In this document: one piece after another, positions 15,845 through 24,685 of the stretch | How the letters are laid out: each line of letters begins with the position of its first letter | Numbering within the stretch: the first letter of the stretch is position 1 | The notes under the pieces: generated by a model | Told to the model about the DNA's origin: nothing | Databases searched by the model: none | What the model saw: the letters and a program-made list of their open reading frames with translations, nothing else | Translations under genes and position numbers: made by a program | DNA from: Lunatibacter salilacus | Lineage (GTDB): Bacteria > Bacteroidota > Bacteroidia > Cytophagales > Cyclobacteriaceae | Reading direction: 5' to 3' | DNA: 64,000 bases | Assembly: GCF_009797935.1 (NCBI RefSeq) | Contig: NZ_VOLC01000006.1 | Location: 62,001-126,000 of the forward strand

Positions 15845-18181
15845 TCAGGTCTTTGTAGTCGCTTCTTCCAAATTGTATAAAGCCACAATTACCTGCATCA
15901 ATGCTGCGGTAGTCTCTGGCGATTTTCCTTTGATTTTCCCATACTTGCCTATAGATAGTAAATTGTCTACCGCTTCCCTGTCATCTTCGAACCTTTTCAA
16001 TTCCTCGGTGTAAAGTTCCTCTAACAATTCCTGTTCGTCCTTTTTAGGAGTTCTTCCCAATATCCTTACAAAAGCTTCCGAAATGGCATCTTCTGATCTT
16101 TCAAAATCAGCATCCAAATTGGCTGCCATTACCCTTGAAGCTTCCAGCACCATAGGGTCGTTGAGAAGGGCGAGGGCTTGCAAAGGGGTATTGGTTCGCT
16201 GCCTTTTTACTTGGCAGATATCCCGGTTACTCCCGTCAAAAATCAACAATGCCGGAGGTGGTAAAGTTAACTTGATGAATGTGTACATGCCCCTCCTATA
16301 TAACTTGTCCCCTGAATCGGTCCTGTACACAGCCAATTCTCCCCTTCCGGATGAGGACGCTTCCCAAAGCCCATCTGGTTGATACGGCTTGACACTGGGT
16401 CCTCCGATCTCAGGAACCAATAATCCACTACTTGCTAACACAAAGTCACGGATATGTTCGGCGTTGAGTCGAAGCCTGGGGAACCGACTAAGGAATATAT
16501 TCTCCGGATCCCTTTCAAAATTGGAAGGATTGACTACTGCTGACTGCATATACGCGGCCGATCCCATTATTTTCTTAATCAAGTATTGAATATCCCACCC
16601 ATTCTCTTGGAAATCAACCGCCAGCCAATCCAGCAGTTCAGGATGTGTCGGTAGATCTCCCTGCATACCAAAGTCACCGGTAGAAGCCACCAAGCCCACA
16701 CCGAAAATCTCCTGCCAGATTAAGTTTACGAAAACTCTGGCTGTCAGCGGATTTTCATCCGAGAAAGTCCATTGGGCAAGTCCAAGTCTGTTTTGCGGAT
16801 ATTGACTTCCAAAGCTCAATATTGCCTCCGGGGTGCGTGGTTGGACTCTTTGATCAGTAGGTGCGTCATAAACGCCTCTATCCAATATATAGGTATTTCT
16901 CAGGGTATCCTTAAAATCCTCCATGACAGACACATAAATCCGACTGGTATCTTGCACGTTGACGAAGCTTAGGATGCCGTCCACATCCTCTTTGTCAATG
17001 GTCATGAGGGGAGTTTTGGAGCGTATGGCAGACCCTGCACCGCCTTCAAATCCTTTTTCCGGTGTATTGTTGAAAAAGGCAAAAAGGCTAAAATAATCTT
17101 CCTGTGAAATGGGATCATATTTGTGATCGTGGCACTGGGCACATTCTGCTGTCACACCCAAAATTGCTTTGGTGAAGGTATTGGTTTTATCCAGCACATA
17201 TTCGATGCGGTATTCCTCATCAATTACACCTTCTTCTTCGGTATATTTGTGGTTTCGGTTAAATCCAGTTGCCAAAATATGCTCTTTGGTAGCACCATCC
17301 ATAAGGTCTCCAGCCAGTTGCCAAGTGATAAACTGGTCATAGGGCATGTTTTTGTTAAAAGCATGGATAACCCAATCCCTGTAGGGCCACTGAGTCCTGT
17401 AATTATCGTTTTGGTAGCCAAATGAGTCTGAATATCGGGATATATCCATCCATAACCCGGCCATTCGCTCTCCATAAGCTTTATGTTTCAGCAGCCTGTC
17501 AATCAATTTTTCCGTGGAATCCGCCGATGTGTCATCCAAAAAAAGTCGAAGGTCTTCCGGAGATGGTGGAAGTCCGGTAATATCCAAGCTAATCCGTTTT
17601 AACAAAAAAGCTTTGTCCGCCGCCTCATTTGGTTGGAGCCCCCTATCACTCATGGCTTTCCATAGGAACCTGTCAATTTCGTTTTTGGACCAAGGATCAT
17701 TGGTGTCTAGGGGAACCTCTGCTTTTAAGGGCTTGGTAAATGCCCAATGAGGTTCGTAAACAGCCCCTTGCTTTACCCATCTTTCAAGAGTTTCCTTCTG
17801 TTCCTCGGTTAGAATTAGGTTCGATTCCATTGGAGGCATCTTTTCACTTGGGTCAGAAGTGTAGATCCGCTTGACCAACTCTGATTCTCCCGGTTTTCCG
17901 GGAATCACGGCATGAAGACCCAAGTTATCCTTCAATGCGGCGTAGGCTCCCTCGGGGGTGTCCAACCGTAGTCCAGCTTCCCGTTTGTTGGCATCAGGAC
18001 CATGGCAGGCAAAACAGTTATCCGAAAGTATGGGGCGAATATGAAAATTAAAACTTACCTGGTCAGGAACTGATTCAACATCAGACAAACTAGATTTTGA
18101 ATCACAGGAAACCACCCAAAGTGATGCAGCTATAACTCCAATGCTCCATATCAACTTAATTTTATCTGAAAAATTATGCAT
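15845..18181 (-). CDS. DUF1549/DUF1553 protein with PSCyt1 haem domain, lipoprotein
   Basis: The 778-residue protein is counted from ATG 18181; three further codons could be read from a TTG. A signal peptide ends in a lipobox (VVSC, Cys26). The planctomycete-type cytochrome domain PSCyt1 follows (NFHIRPILSDNCFACHGPD), with the CxxCH haem motif (CFACH). Then come DUF1549 (PSCyt2, about residues 140-350) and DUF1553 (PSD1, about 440-700, including RVFVNLIWQEIFG and RRGMYTFIKLTLPPP). Many relatives exceed 1000 residues because of an inserted carbohydrate-binding or LamG region, absent here. These genes usually sit beside a DUF1501 partner, also absent. Function is unknown. Confidence 0.85.
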   Translation of the reverse strand: MHNFSDKIKLIWSIGVIAASLWVVSCDSKSSLSDVESVPDQVSFNFHIRPILSDNCFACHGPDANKREAGLRLDTPEGAYAALKDNLGLHAVIPGKPGESELVKRIYTSDPSEKMPPMESNLILTEEQKETLERWVKQGAVYEPHWAFTKPLKAEVPLDTNDPWSKNEIDRFLWKAMSDRGLQPNEAADKAFLLKRISLDITGLPPSPEDLRLFLDDTSADSTEKLIDRLLKHKAYGERMAGLWMDISRYSDSFGYQNDNYRTQWPYRDWVIHAFNKNMPYDQFITWQLAGDLMDGATKEHILATGFNRNHKYTEEEGVIDEEYRIEYVLDKTNTFTKAILGVTAECAQCHDHKYDPISQEDYFSLFAFFNNTPEKGFEGGAGSAIRSKTPLMTIDKEDVDGILSFVNVQDTSRIYVSVMEDFKDTLRNTYILDRGVYDAPTDQRVQPRTPEAILSFGSQYPQNRLGLAQWTFSDENPLTARVFVNLIWQEIFGVGLVASTGDFGMQGDLPTHPELLDWLAVDFQENGWDIQYLIKKIMGSAAYMQSAVVNPSNFERDPENIFLSRFPRLRLNAEHIRDFVLASSGLLVPEIGGPSVKPYQPDGLWEASSSGRGELAVYRTDSGDKLYRRGMYTFIKLTLPPPALLIFDGSNRDICQVKRQRTNTPLQALALLNDPMVLEASRVMAANLDADFERSEDAISEAFVRILGRTPKKDEQELLEELYTEELKRFEDDREAVDNLLSIGKYGKIKGKSPETTAALMQVIVALYNLEEATTKT

Positions 18182-18334
18182 AGTTATCAATAGATAGGAT
18201 TAATTATTATGGGCCATTTTTAGTTATTAAAAGGAAATTTAATGCAAATAACCGTCAATAACAACGTATTATATCATTGTTTGATGAACTAAGCTAATTT
18301 TGTTTTAATTGGTTGATGAAATGATTTATCATGA

Positions 18335-19123
18335 TCAATCCAGTGGCGTAAATCTTATTGCATAGTATTCACAGGTACCTTTTCCCGAATTTCGAATTCC
18401 GTGCGGATCCATGGAAGCCAGAAAAATAAGCGAACCCGGCCCAAGTATGTAGGGTGTCCCATTGATCATTTCTTCTACTTCGCCCTCTAGAATCAGAATA
18501 ATTTCCTCATCCAGATGGGTATGCGGATCGTGGCTTTTTTCTCCTTCGTTGAGGGTTGTAATATGCATTTCCAACTCCTTCAGAGTTGAGGAGGGAGCTT
18601 GTCGGATGCTTCTTCGACCTCCTTTGGCGTTTTCTTTAAATTCCATGGCATGATAACCAAATAGTTCGACTGGGTTATTATTCTCAGATATTTGCGCTGA
18701 AAGTTTACGTTGCTCGGGTTTCCATTGAATCAGGAAATAAGTTACCTCAGGCCCCATCTCGCTGGAAAACTTAACATTTTTTCCCTGAGGTATAAGGACA
18801 ACACTTCGTTCTTCCATCACATTTTTGAAATTCTCTCCCTCAATGCCCAGTTTACCTTGCTTTATGATTATAAGCTTTTCAGAAGTGGGATCTAGATCCT
18901 CATCTGTAATTGCGGAATTACTGGATATAGTTTTCAGGGATACTTGGAAAGAACTGAAAAACAATGTACTCCAGTCAACATACCCCTTTTTCGCTCCAGG
19001 AGAAATGGATTGGGAGGGAATCATTTTGTATTCAAAAACACTGGAGGGAAGCGGCTCTTTTTGGGCCAGAACTAAACCATGAATCAATAACAGGAAGCCG
19101 GTTAAGAAGAACTTTTGGGTCAT
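18335..19123 (-). CDS. Secreted bicupin protein (ureidoglycine aminohydrolase-like)
   Basis: The 262-residue protein starts with a signal peptide (MTQKFFLTGFLLLIHGLVLAQ). Two cupin barrels follow. The first (about 75-140) lacks the metal-binding histidines. The second has HDPHTHLDEEIILILEGEVE, the classic HxHx4-5E metal site, and a distal His in MDPHGIRN. This layout resembles (S)-ureidoglycine aminohydrolase. The neighbouring AllA-like gene, 75 bp upstream, supports a ureide-type or related reaction, but the signal peptide is unusual for purine catabolism, so the substrate stays open. Confidence 0.7.
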   Translation of the reverse strand: MTQKFFLTGFLLLIHGLVLAQKEPLPSSVFEYKMIPSQSISPGAKKGYVDWSTLFFSSFQVSLKTISSNSAITDEDLDPTSEKLIIIKQGKLGIEGENFKNVMEERSVVLIPQGKNVKFSSEMGPEVTYFLIQWKPEQRKLSAQISENNNPVELFGYHAMEFKENAKGGRRSIRQAPSSTLKELEMHITTLNEGEKSHDPHTHLDEEIILILEGEVEEMINGTPYILGPGSLIFLASMDPHGIRNSGKGTCEYYAIRFTPLD

Positions 19124-19198
19124 CGGTAATATTTATTTTAAGTAAAACAAAATGAAAGAAACCTATTGCTGAGTTGGCTTTTTTTAAAACATCAGTTT

Positions 19199-19855
19199 TT
19201 AAATAAGTGGAATTCGCAAGAATACCCCAAACTCCTTTGGAAAATCAACGCTTACACGGGCATGTACGGCACCCTGTTCATCATAAAAAGTAGCGCTGTT
19301 GGTCAATGGAATAATCGCTTCATGCCATACATTCGGATGAATATAGAGTCCCATACCACCTTCTATCCTAAAAGCCTTAAAGTCCTTCGGAGTAACATCA
19401 TCACCGGGCAATGCCAGTGCTGTGATAAAGGACTCGCCGTAGGGTGGGAAAAACAACTGCCCCCCATCCGGATGGTAATTGGCATGCCACAACAAAACCT
19501 GTTCGGGTATATCAGTTGAGTGCATCGATGCTAATTCCGGGGCTTTACTCCAGCCAAATACATATTCCGAGTTTACTGCGTGGTTCTTACCTTTGAAAAA
19601 ATCCCCCTCCCAATAAAATTCAAAATCACCGGATACCGTACCCGCCTCGTCACCTGTGCCCTCATCCACCTCTCTCCTGCCGGGTGCAGGCCAACGGACA
19701 ATTTCTATCGGATAAGAAAGGTATTCCGATTTACTAACTAATTTCCCAAAACCTTCAAGTGTGTTTTCATTTCCTGGAATTACTGGCACATCAAAAAATC
19801 CAGTTTTTGGCGGAATTTTGGGATTTAGGTAATCGATTTTCATGAGGGAGTCCAT
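19199..19855 (-). CDS. Ureidoglycolate lyase (AllA)-like protein
   Basis: The 218-residue cytoplasmic protein resembles the AllA family, which releases urea from ureidoglycolate. Visible features are the N-terminal PVIPGNENTLEGFGKLV, a central FFPPYGESFITALALPG, and GMGLYIHPNVWHEAIIPL carrying the conserved histidine. A second in-frame ATG at 19843 is equally possible as the start. It lies in tandem with the bicupin gene. No allantoinase or other purine catabolic gene is in the window, so the enzyme may act on a different hydroxy-acid substrate. Confidence 0.65.
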   Translation of the reverse strand: MDSLMKIDYLNPKIPPKTGFFDVPVIPGNENTLEGFGKLVSKSEYLSYPIEIVRWPAPGRREVDEGTGDEAGTVSGDFEFYWEGDFFKGKNHAVNSEYVFGWSKAPELASMHSTDIPEQVLLWHANYHPDGGQLFFPPYGESFITALALPGDDVTPKDFKAFRIEGGMGLYIHPNVWHEAIIPLTNSATFYDEQGAVHARVSVDFPKEFGVFLRIPLI

Positions 19856-20384
19856 TAGGGCAGTGTATAACTATTGGTTCATAAATGTAAAAAATTTAAA
19901 ATAAAAATGAATTTTAGTTTTGGTTATATATTGCATTGCAAACCAAAATGAAGCCGTAATGGCAAAAATAAAGATTACTTGGAGGTAAAAAACCCATCAT
20001 ATCCCTTCTCTTGTTTCCCAGAACACTTTATGTCCATCACAAGACAATTATAGGCTGCCATTGTCATTGAATCAAGCCTGGCTCGCGGGAACCACAACTG
20101 ACTTTACGGTAGAGGAACCGTGTTAACAAAGAAATTGCGCAAGCAAAAGTGACGATAATTTTCAAATCAAAAATAAAATAAAATTTCTATTTATGCCTCT
20201 TATGTGATAATTAATTATTCAAATAACACCATAGGAAATATTTTTTAGTTACATTTATCATTTAGTTAAAATTAAAGATACTAAATAGAATTTTAGGGAT
20301 AGAAAAAAAAGATGGCGTTTTTTTTGACAAATCAATAATTTAAGCACATCTTTATTTTCAAACCGATAAGTCGCTTACAAAAAA
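19856..20384. other. AT-rich intergenic region
   Basis: These 529 bp lie between the divergently transcribed AllA-like gene and the Lrp-type regulator gene. I see no coding pattern, tRNA or clear terminator. A weak inverted repeat TTTTGGTT...AACCAAAA occurs at about 19917-19946. The region must contain both promoters, and a small RNA cannot be excluded. Confidence 0.5.
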
Positions 20385-20858
20385 ATGGATAAAATTTTAG
20401 ATATTGACAATGTAGACCTCAAGATCATCTCGTTACTAAACGAAGATGCTAAGACTCCTTACACTGAAATTGCCAAAAAGGTTTTTGTATCTTCTGGAAC
20501 TGTTCATGTAAGGATGCGGAAATTGGAAGATATGGGGATTGTCAAAAGTGCCACACTTAATATCGACTTTTCCAAATTAGGCTATGATATTTCTGCATTT
20601 TTAGGGATTTATCTTGAAAAAAGCTCCTTATACGACACAGTGATTGAGCGTCTCAAAGAAATAGCAGAAGTGATCAATGCCTATTATACGACAGGTAACT
20701 ACAGTATATTCGCAAAAATCATCTGTAAAGACACCAACCACCTAAGGGATGTCCTGAATAAAATCCAGCAGGTAGAGGGAATTGACAGAACTGAAACCCT
20801 TATAGTGTTGGAGGAGAGTATTAACCGCCCCATTCAGTTATTCGAAAATGGAAAGTAA
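20385..20858 (+). CDS. Lrp/AsnC-family transcriptional regulator
   Basis: The 157-residue protein has an N-terminal AsnC-type helix-turn-helix: VDLKIISLLNEDAKTPYTEI then VFVSSGTVHVRMRKLEDMGI, residues 8-57. A C-terminal RAM/ligand-binding ACT-like domain follows (about 65-150). Such proteins sense amino acids or related small molecules. It lies 254 bp before sufB in the same direction, separated by a palindrome and several TTTAGA half-sites. Whether it controls the suf operon is unknown. Confidence 0.88.
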   Translation: MDKILDIDNVDLKIISLLNEDAKTPYTEIAKKVFVSSGTVHVRMRKLEDMGIVKSATLNIDFSKLGYDISAFLGIYLEKSSLYDTVIERLKEIAEVINAYYTTGNYSIFAKIICKDTNHLRDVLNKIQQVEGIDRTETLIVLEESINRPIQLFENGK

Positions 20859-20871
20859 CCTTAAAATCAAG

Positions 20872-20894
20872 TTATTTAGATTAAATCTAAATAA
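20872..20894. promoter_or_regulatory. Perfect AT-rich palindrome between lrp and sufB
   Basis: TTATTTAGATT-A-AATCTAAATAA has 11-bp perfect arms around one central base. It could be an operator of a DtxR/Fur-type metal regulator, since the half-sites recur towards sufB (21003-21010, 21054-21060, 21096-21104). The T-rich sequence after it (TAATTTTTTG) also allows a weak terminator. Confidence 0.5.
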
Positions 20895-21068
20895 ATAATT
20901 TTTTGTATTTTTTCATTTTCACATTAAACTATACCAACATTGTTTACGGGTGAAGTATTTTCTTATTAATTTTTTATATTCCTGATAGCAAGGAACTTGG
21001 ACTCTAAATCTGGTCCAATTTCAGGGTTTTATGTCTCCAACTGAACAATATAATTTAGATATTCGTTG

Positions 21069-21076
21069 TATATTTG
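21069..21076 (+). promoter_or_regulatory. Candidate -7 box of the suf operon
   Basis: TATATTTG matches TAnnTTTG 37 bp before sufB. TTTAGAT (21054-21060) lies upstream of it and TCTAAATAA (21096-21104) downstream, so a factor binding these half-sites would bracket the start of transcription. Confidence 0.45.
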
Positions 21077-21112
21077 TGTTGTTGAATATAATTAGTCTAA
21101 ATAACTCCGAAT

Positions 21113-22558
21113 ATGTCCAAAGACAATGAAATTTTAGAGGAATTTACCTCAAAAGAATATGAACACGGCTGGTCCGTGGAATATGAAGCTGATGAGGCTC
21201 CTCTAGGTTTAAATGAGGGAATAATCCGTTGGATTTCCGCAAAAAAAGATGAACCTCAGTGGTTGCTGGATTGGAGACTCAAAGCGTACAAAACTTGGGA
21301 GAATATGGTGGAGCCTGAATGGGCAAATATTCACTATCCTAAAATTGACCTTCAAAGCACCAGATATTATTCTGCTCCAAAGCAGACTAAAAAAACTGAC
21401 TCCCTGGATGAAATTGATCCCGAATTATTAAAAATTTATGACCGTTTAGGGATTTCTTTAAATGAACAGAAGCGACTTCAGGGCATTGCTGTTGATGCTG
21501 TGTTGGATTCAGTGTCTGTTGGTACTACTTTCAAAGATACGCTCTCCAAACATGGAATTATATTTTGTTCATTTAGCGAGGCAGTAAAAGAATATCCTGA
21601 ACTTATAAAAAAATATCTGGGGTCTGTAGTTCCCATCACAGATAATTATTATGCAGCCTTAAATTCCGCTGTATTCTCTGACGGTTCTTTCTGCTACATC
21701 CCAAAAGGAGTAAGGTGTCCCATGGAATTGTCGACCTATTTCCGGATAAACGCAGCCAATACAGGTCAGTTTGAACGCACATTGATCGTAGCTGAGGAGG
21801 GCTCATATGTTTCTTATCTAGAGGGATGTACAGCGCCACAACGGGATGAGAACCAACTCCACGCCGCTGTAGTAGAAATATATGCAGCAAAAAATGCAGA
21901 AGTGAAATATTCCACAGTCCAAAACTGGTATCCCGGCGACAAAAACGGTAAGGGTGGAATTTATAACTTTGTAACTAAAAGAGGCATATGTGCCGGAGAT
22001 TATTCAAAAATCTCCTGGACCCAAGTGGAAACCGGATCGGCAATTACTTGGAAATATCCTTCCTGTATCCTAAAGGGAGACTACAGCATAGGCGAATTTT
22101 ATTCTGTAGCAGTCACCAACAACTATCAGCAAGCGGACACAGGAACTAAGATGATACATATCGGGAAAAACACCCGGTCCAGAATTGTCTCTAAAGGAAT
22201 ATCTGCGGGCCATTCCCACAATTCCTACCGTGGTCAAGTTCAGGTAATGAAAAGAGCGACGAACGCCCGGAATTTCTCCCAGTGCGACTCTTTGTTGATG
22301 GGGTCTACCTGCGGAGCGCATACCTTTCCCTATATCGATATTTCAAACTCGAGCGCCCAGGTAGAACATGAAGCCACTACTTCCAAAATCGGAGAGGACC
22401 AGATTTTCTATTGCAATCAGCGGGGAATTGCCACCGAGGACGCAGTCGCACTTATCGTCAACGGATATGCAAAGGAAGTGCTCAATCAGCTTCCCATGGA
22501 ATTTGCGGTTGAAGCTCAAAAATTATTAGCTCTTACCTTGGAGGGAAGTGTAGGATAA
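21113..22558 (+). CDS. sufB: Fe-S cluster assembly scaffold SufB
   Basis: SufB is the scaffold of the SufBC2D complex on which Fe-S clusters are built in the cytoplasm. At 481 residues it has normal length. Typical stretches are [39 protein letters not shown], and the [15 protein letters not shown] and [19 protein letters not shown] blocks, with the conserved C-terminal [13 protein letters not shown]. First gene of a seven-gene operon, followed after 19 bp by sufC. Confidence 0.97.
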   Translation: MSKDNEILEEFTSKEYEHGWSVEYEADEAPLGLNEGIIRWISAKKDEPQWLLDWRLKAYKTWENMVEPEWANIHYPKIDLQSTRYYSAPKQTKKTDSLDEIDPELLKIYDRLGISLNEQKRLQGIAVDAVLDSVSVGTTFKDTLSKHGIIFCSFSEAVKEYPELIKKYLGSVVPITDNYYAALNSAVFSDGSFCYIPKGVRCPMELSTYFRINAANTGQFERTLIVAEEGSYVSYLEGCTAPQRDENQLHAAVVEIYAAKNAEVKYSTVQNWYPGDKNGKGGIYNFVTKRGICAGDYSKISWTQVETGSAITWKYPSCILKGDYSIGEFYSVAVTNNYQQADTGTKMIHIGKNTRSRIVSKGISAGHSHNSYRGQVQVMKRATNARNFSQCDSLLMGSTCGAHTFPYIDISNSSAQVEHEATTSKIGEDQIFYCNQRGIATEDAVALIVNGYAKEVLNQLPMEFAVEAQKLLALTLEGSVG

Positions 22559-22577
22559 TACCATAATCAAACCAATA

Positions 22578-23339
22578 ATGCTTAGTATAAAAAATTTACA
22601 CGCCTCCATAGAAGGCACACCTATATTACAGGGAATAAATCTTGAAGTAAAGGCTGGGGAAATTCACGCCATCATGGGACCAAACGGTTCCGGTAAATCT
22701 ACTCTGGCATCTGTATTGGCCGGAAGAGAAGAATATGAAGTGACTGAAGGAGAAGTATTTTTCAAAGGCAAAAACCTGCTTGAACTAAGCCCTGAAGACA
22801 GGGCCCGGGAAGGTGTTTTTCTAGCATTTCAATATCCGATAGAAATACCCGGCGTAAGTTCAACAAATTTCCTGCGCACGGCGGTGAATCAGGTGAGAGA
22901 GTATCGAGGCCAAGAACCTTTGGACGCGGTGAAATTTCTTTCATTAATGAAAGAAAAAATGAAATTGGTTGAGATAGATCAAAAGCTTTTAAGCAGATCT
23001 CTCAATGAGGGGTTTTCCGGCGGAGAGAAAAAAAGAAACGAAATATTCCAAATGGCGATTTTGGAACCGACACTGGCTATCTTGGACGAAACAGACTCCG
23101 GTCTGGACATTGACGCTCTAAAAGTCGTTTCAAATGGAGTAAATCAACTGAAATCGAAGGATAATGCCACCATAGTGGTAACCCACTATCAGCGACTGTT
23201 GGATTATATCGTCCCGGATTTCGTCCATGTGTTGTATCAGGGAAGGATCGTCAAATCGGGGACTAAAGAATTGGCCTTGGAATTGGAGGAAAAAGGTTAT
23301 GATTGGATCAAAGAAGAAGTTGCCGGACACACTGTCTGA
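22578..23339 (+). CDS. sufC: Fe-S assembly ATPase SufC
   Basis: SufC is the ABC-type ATPase that drives conformational change of SufB-SufD. The 253-residue protein has Walker A GPNGSGKST (34-42), the Q-loop, signature FSGGEKKR, Walker B LAILDETDSGLD, and the switch His in VVTHYQRLL. The Asp in the D-loop and the SGGE variant are normal for SufC. The stop TGA overlaps an in-frame sufD ATG (TGATG at 23337-23341). Confidence 0.96.
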   Translation: MLSIKNLHASIEGTPILQGINLEVKAGEIHAIMGPNGSGKSTLASVLAGREEYEVTEGEVFFKGKNLLELSPEDRAREGVFLAFQYPIEIPGVSSTNFLRTAVNQVREYRGQEPLDAVKFLSLMKEKMKLVEIDQKLLSRSLNEGFSGGEKKRNEIFQMAILEPTLAILDETDSGLDIDALKVVSNGVNQLKSKDNATIVVTHYQRLLDYIVPDFVHVLYQGRIVKSGTKELALELEEKGYDWIKEEVAGHTV

Positions 23340-23371
23340 TGCAACAATTTAAAACTTTAGAACCAACATTC

Positions 23372-24685
23372 ATGACTACAACAACAAAACATTCGGATTC
23401 ATTAACATCTACCCTACTGGAAGCATACAAGGATATCCAATTTACGCTTGCTGCTTCATCTCTGCGGAATGAGGGTAGAGACTTGCTTCAGCGTATTGGA
23501 CTCCCCGCCAACAAGGAGGAAGAGTACAAGTTTACACCCATATCTAAGAAGATTGAAGGAACAATAACCCGGTTTTCCCATGCTATTCCATCGGAGAACG
23601 TGGATCAAAAGACTGTGGATGAAAACCTGATACCAGGATTGGATTGCCATCTTCTGGTTTTTAATAACGGTAAATTGGAAAGAAATCTTTCCAATTTCGA
23701 TACTTCTGTTCTCTCCCTAATATCTTTTGCCGACTTACTTGAAGGAAAGATGGAGGAGCAGGTAGGAAAAATAGCCAAAGCGAATAAAGACCCCTTCGTA
23801 GCCTTGAATCAGGTGGCTTTTCAGGAAGGAACTTGGTTGGAGGTTGCTGCCAAGACGGTTTTGGAAAAACCAGTATATATCCTGCAGCTAATACAGGCTA
23901 CACAAGAAGGTGAAACCGTACACCCAAGATCTTACATTCAGGTAGGAAAGAATGCTAAAGTTACCTTTATCGAAAACGTGGTCAGTTTGGATGATTCTCC
24001 TTATTTCCTCAACGGAGTTACTGAAATCAATGTAGGAGAAAATTCCCAAGTGGATTTTTACCGGGTGCAGGATGAAAGCAAAGCGGCTTTGGAAGTAAAC
24101 AATACTGAGATTAATGTGCCCAGAGATGCGACATTTAATTCTGCGGTAATTTCTCTACAAGGTAAGATGATCAGGAATAACCTTAGCATCAACTTATTGG
24201 ATTCCAATTCTCTCGGGAACATGTACGGCATTTATATGCTCAATGGACAAACACATGTGGATAACCATACCAACGTGGACCATACCATGCCCCATGCAGA
24301 ATCCAACGAACTCTACAAGGGCATCCTTGCCGACCACTCAAGAGGAGTCTTTAATGGCAAAATATTTGTCAGACAGGATGCGCAGAAAACAAATGCATTT
24401 CAACAGAACAACAATATTCTGTTGTCGGAAGATGCGGTGGTAAATACCAAGCCGCAGTTGGAAATTTGGGCGGATGATGTCAAATGTTCCCACGGGTGCA
24501 CCACAGGTCAGCTGGACGAGGAAGCCTTATTTTATCTTCGATCACGGGGAATTTCAAAAGAAAACAGCCGGGGAATGCTGTTGTATGCCTTTGCGGGAGA
24601 AGTATTAGAAAAAATAAACAATGAAAACTTCAGAGATTATTGCATCGGACTTATTCAGCAGCGACTTGGCACCCACTACGCCTAA
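23372..24685 (+). CDS. sufD: Fe-S assembly protein SufD
   Basis: SufD pairs with SufB and SufC and helps iron entry. From ATG 23372 it has 437 residues. An alternative ATG at 23339, overlapping the sufC stop, would add 11 residues and allow translational coupling; I cannot decide between them. The C-terminal half has the SufBD beta-helix features, including MYGIYMLNGQTHVDNHTNVD and KCSHGCTTGQLDEEALFYL with the conserved Cys/His pair. Its last 65 nt also encode the start of sufS. Confidence 0.95.
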   Translation: MTTTTKHSDSLTSTLLEAYKDIQFTLAASSLRNEGRDLLQRIGLPANKEEEYKFTPISKKIEGTITRFSHAIPSENVDQKTVDENLIPGLDCHLLVFNNGKLERNLSNFDTSVLSLISFADLLEGKMEEQVGKIAKANKDPFVALNQVAFQEGTWLEVAAKTVLEKPVYILQLIQATQEGETVHPRSYIQVGKNAKVTFIENVVSLDDSPYFLNGVTEINVGENSQVDFYRVQDESKAALEVNNTEINVPRDATFNSAVISLQGKMIRNNLSINLLDSNSLGNMYGIYMLNGQTHVDNHTNVDHTMPHAESNELYKGILADHSRGVFNGKIFVRQDAQKTNAFQQNNNILLSEDAVVNTKPQLEIWADDVKCSHGCTTGQLDEEALFYLRSRGISKENSRGMLLYAFAGEVLEKINNENFRDYCIGLIQQRLGTHYA

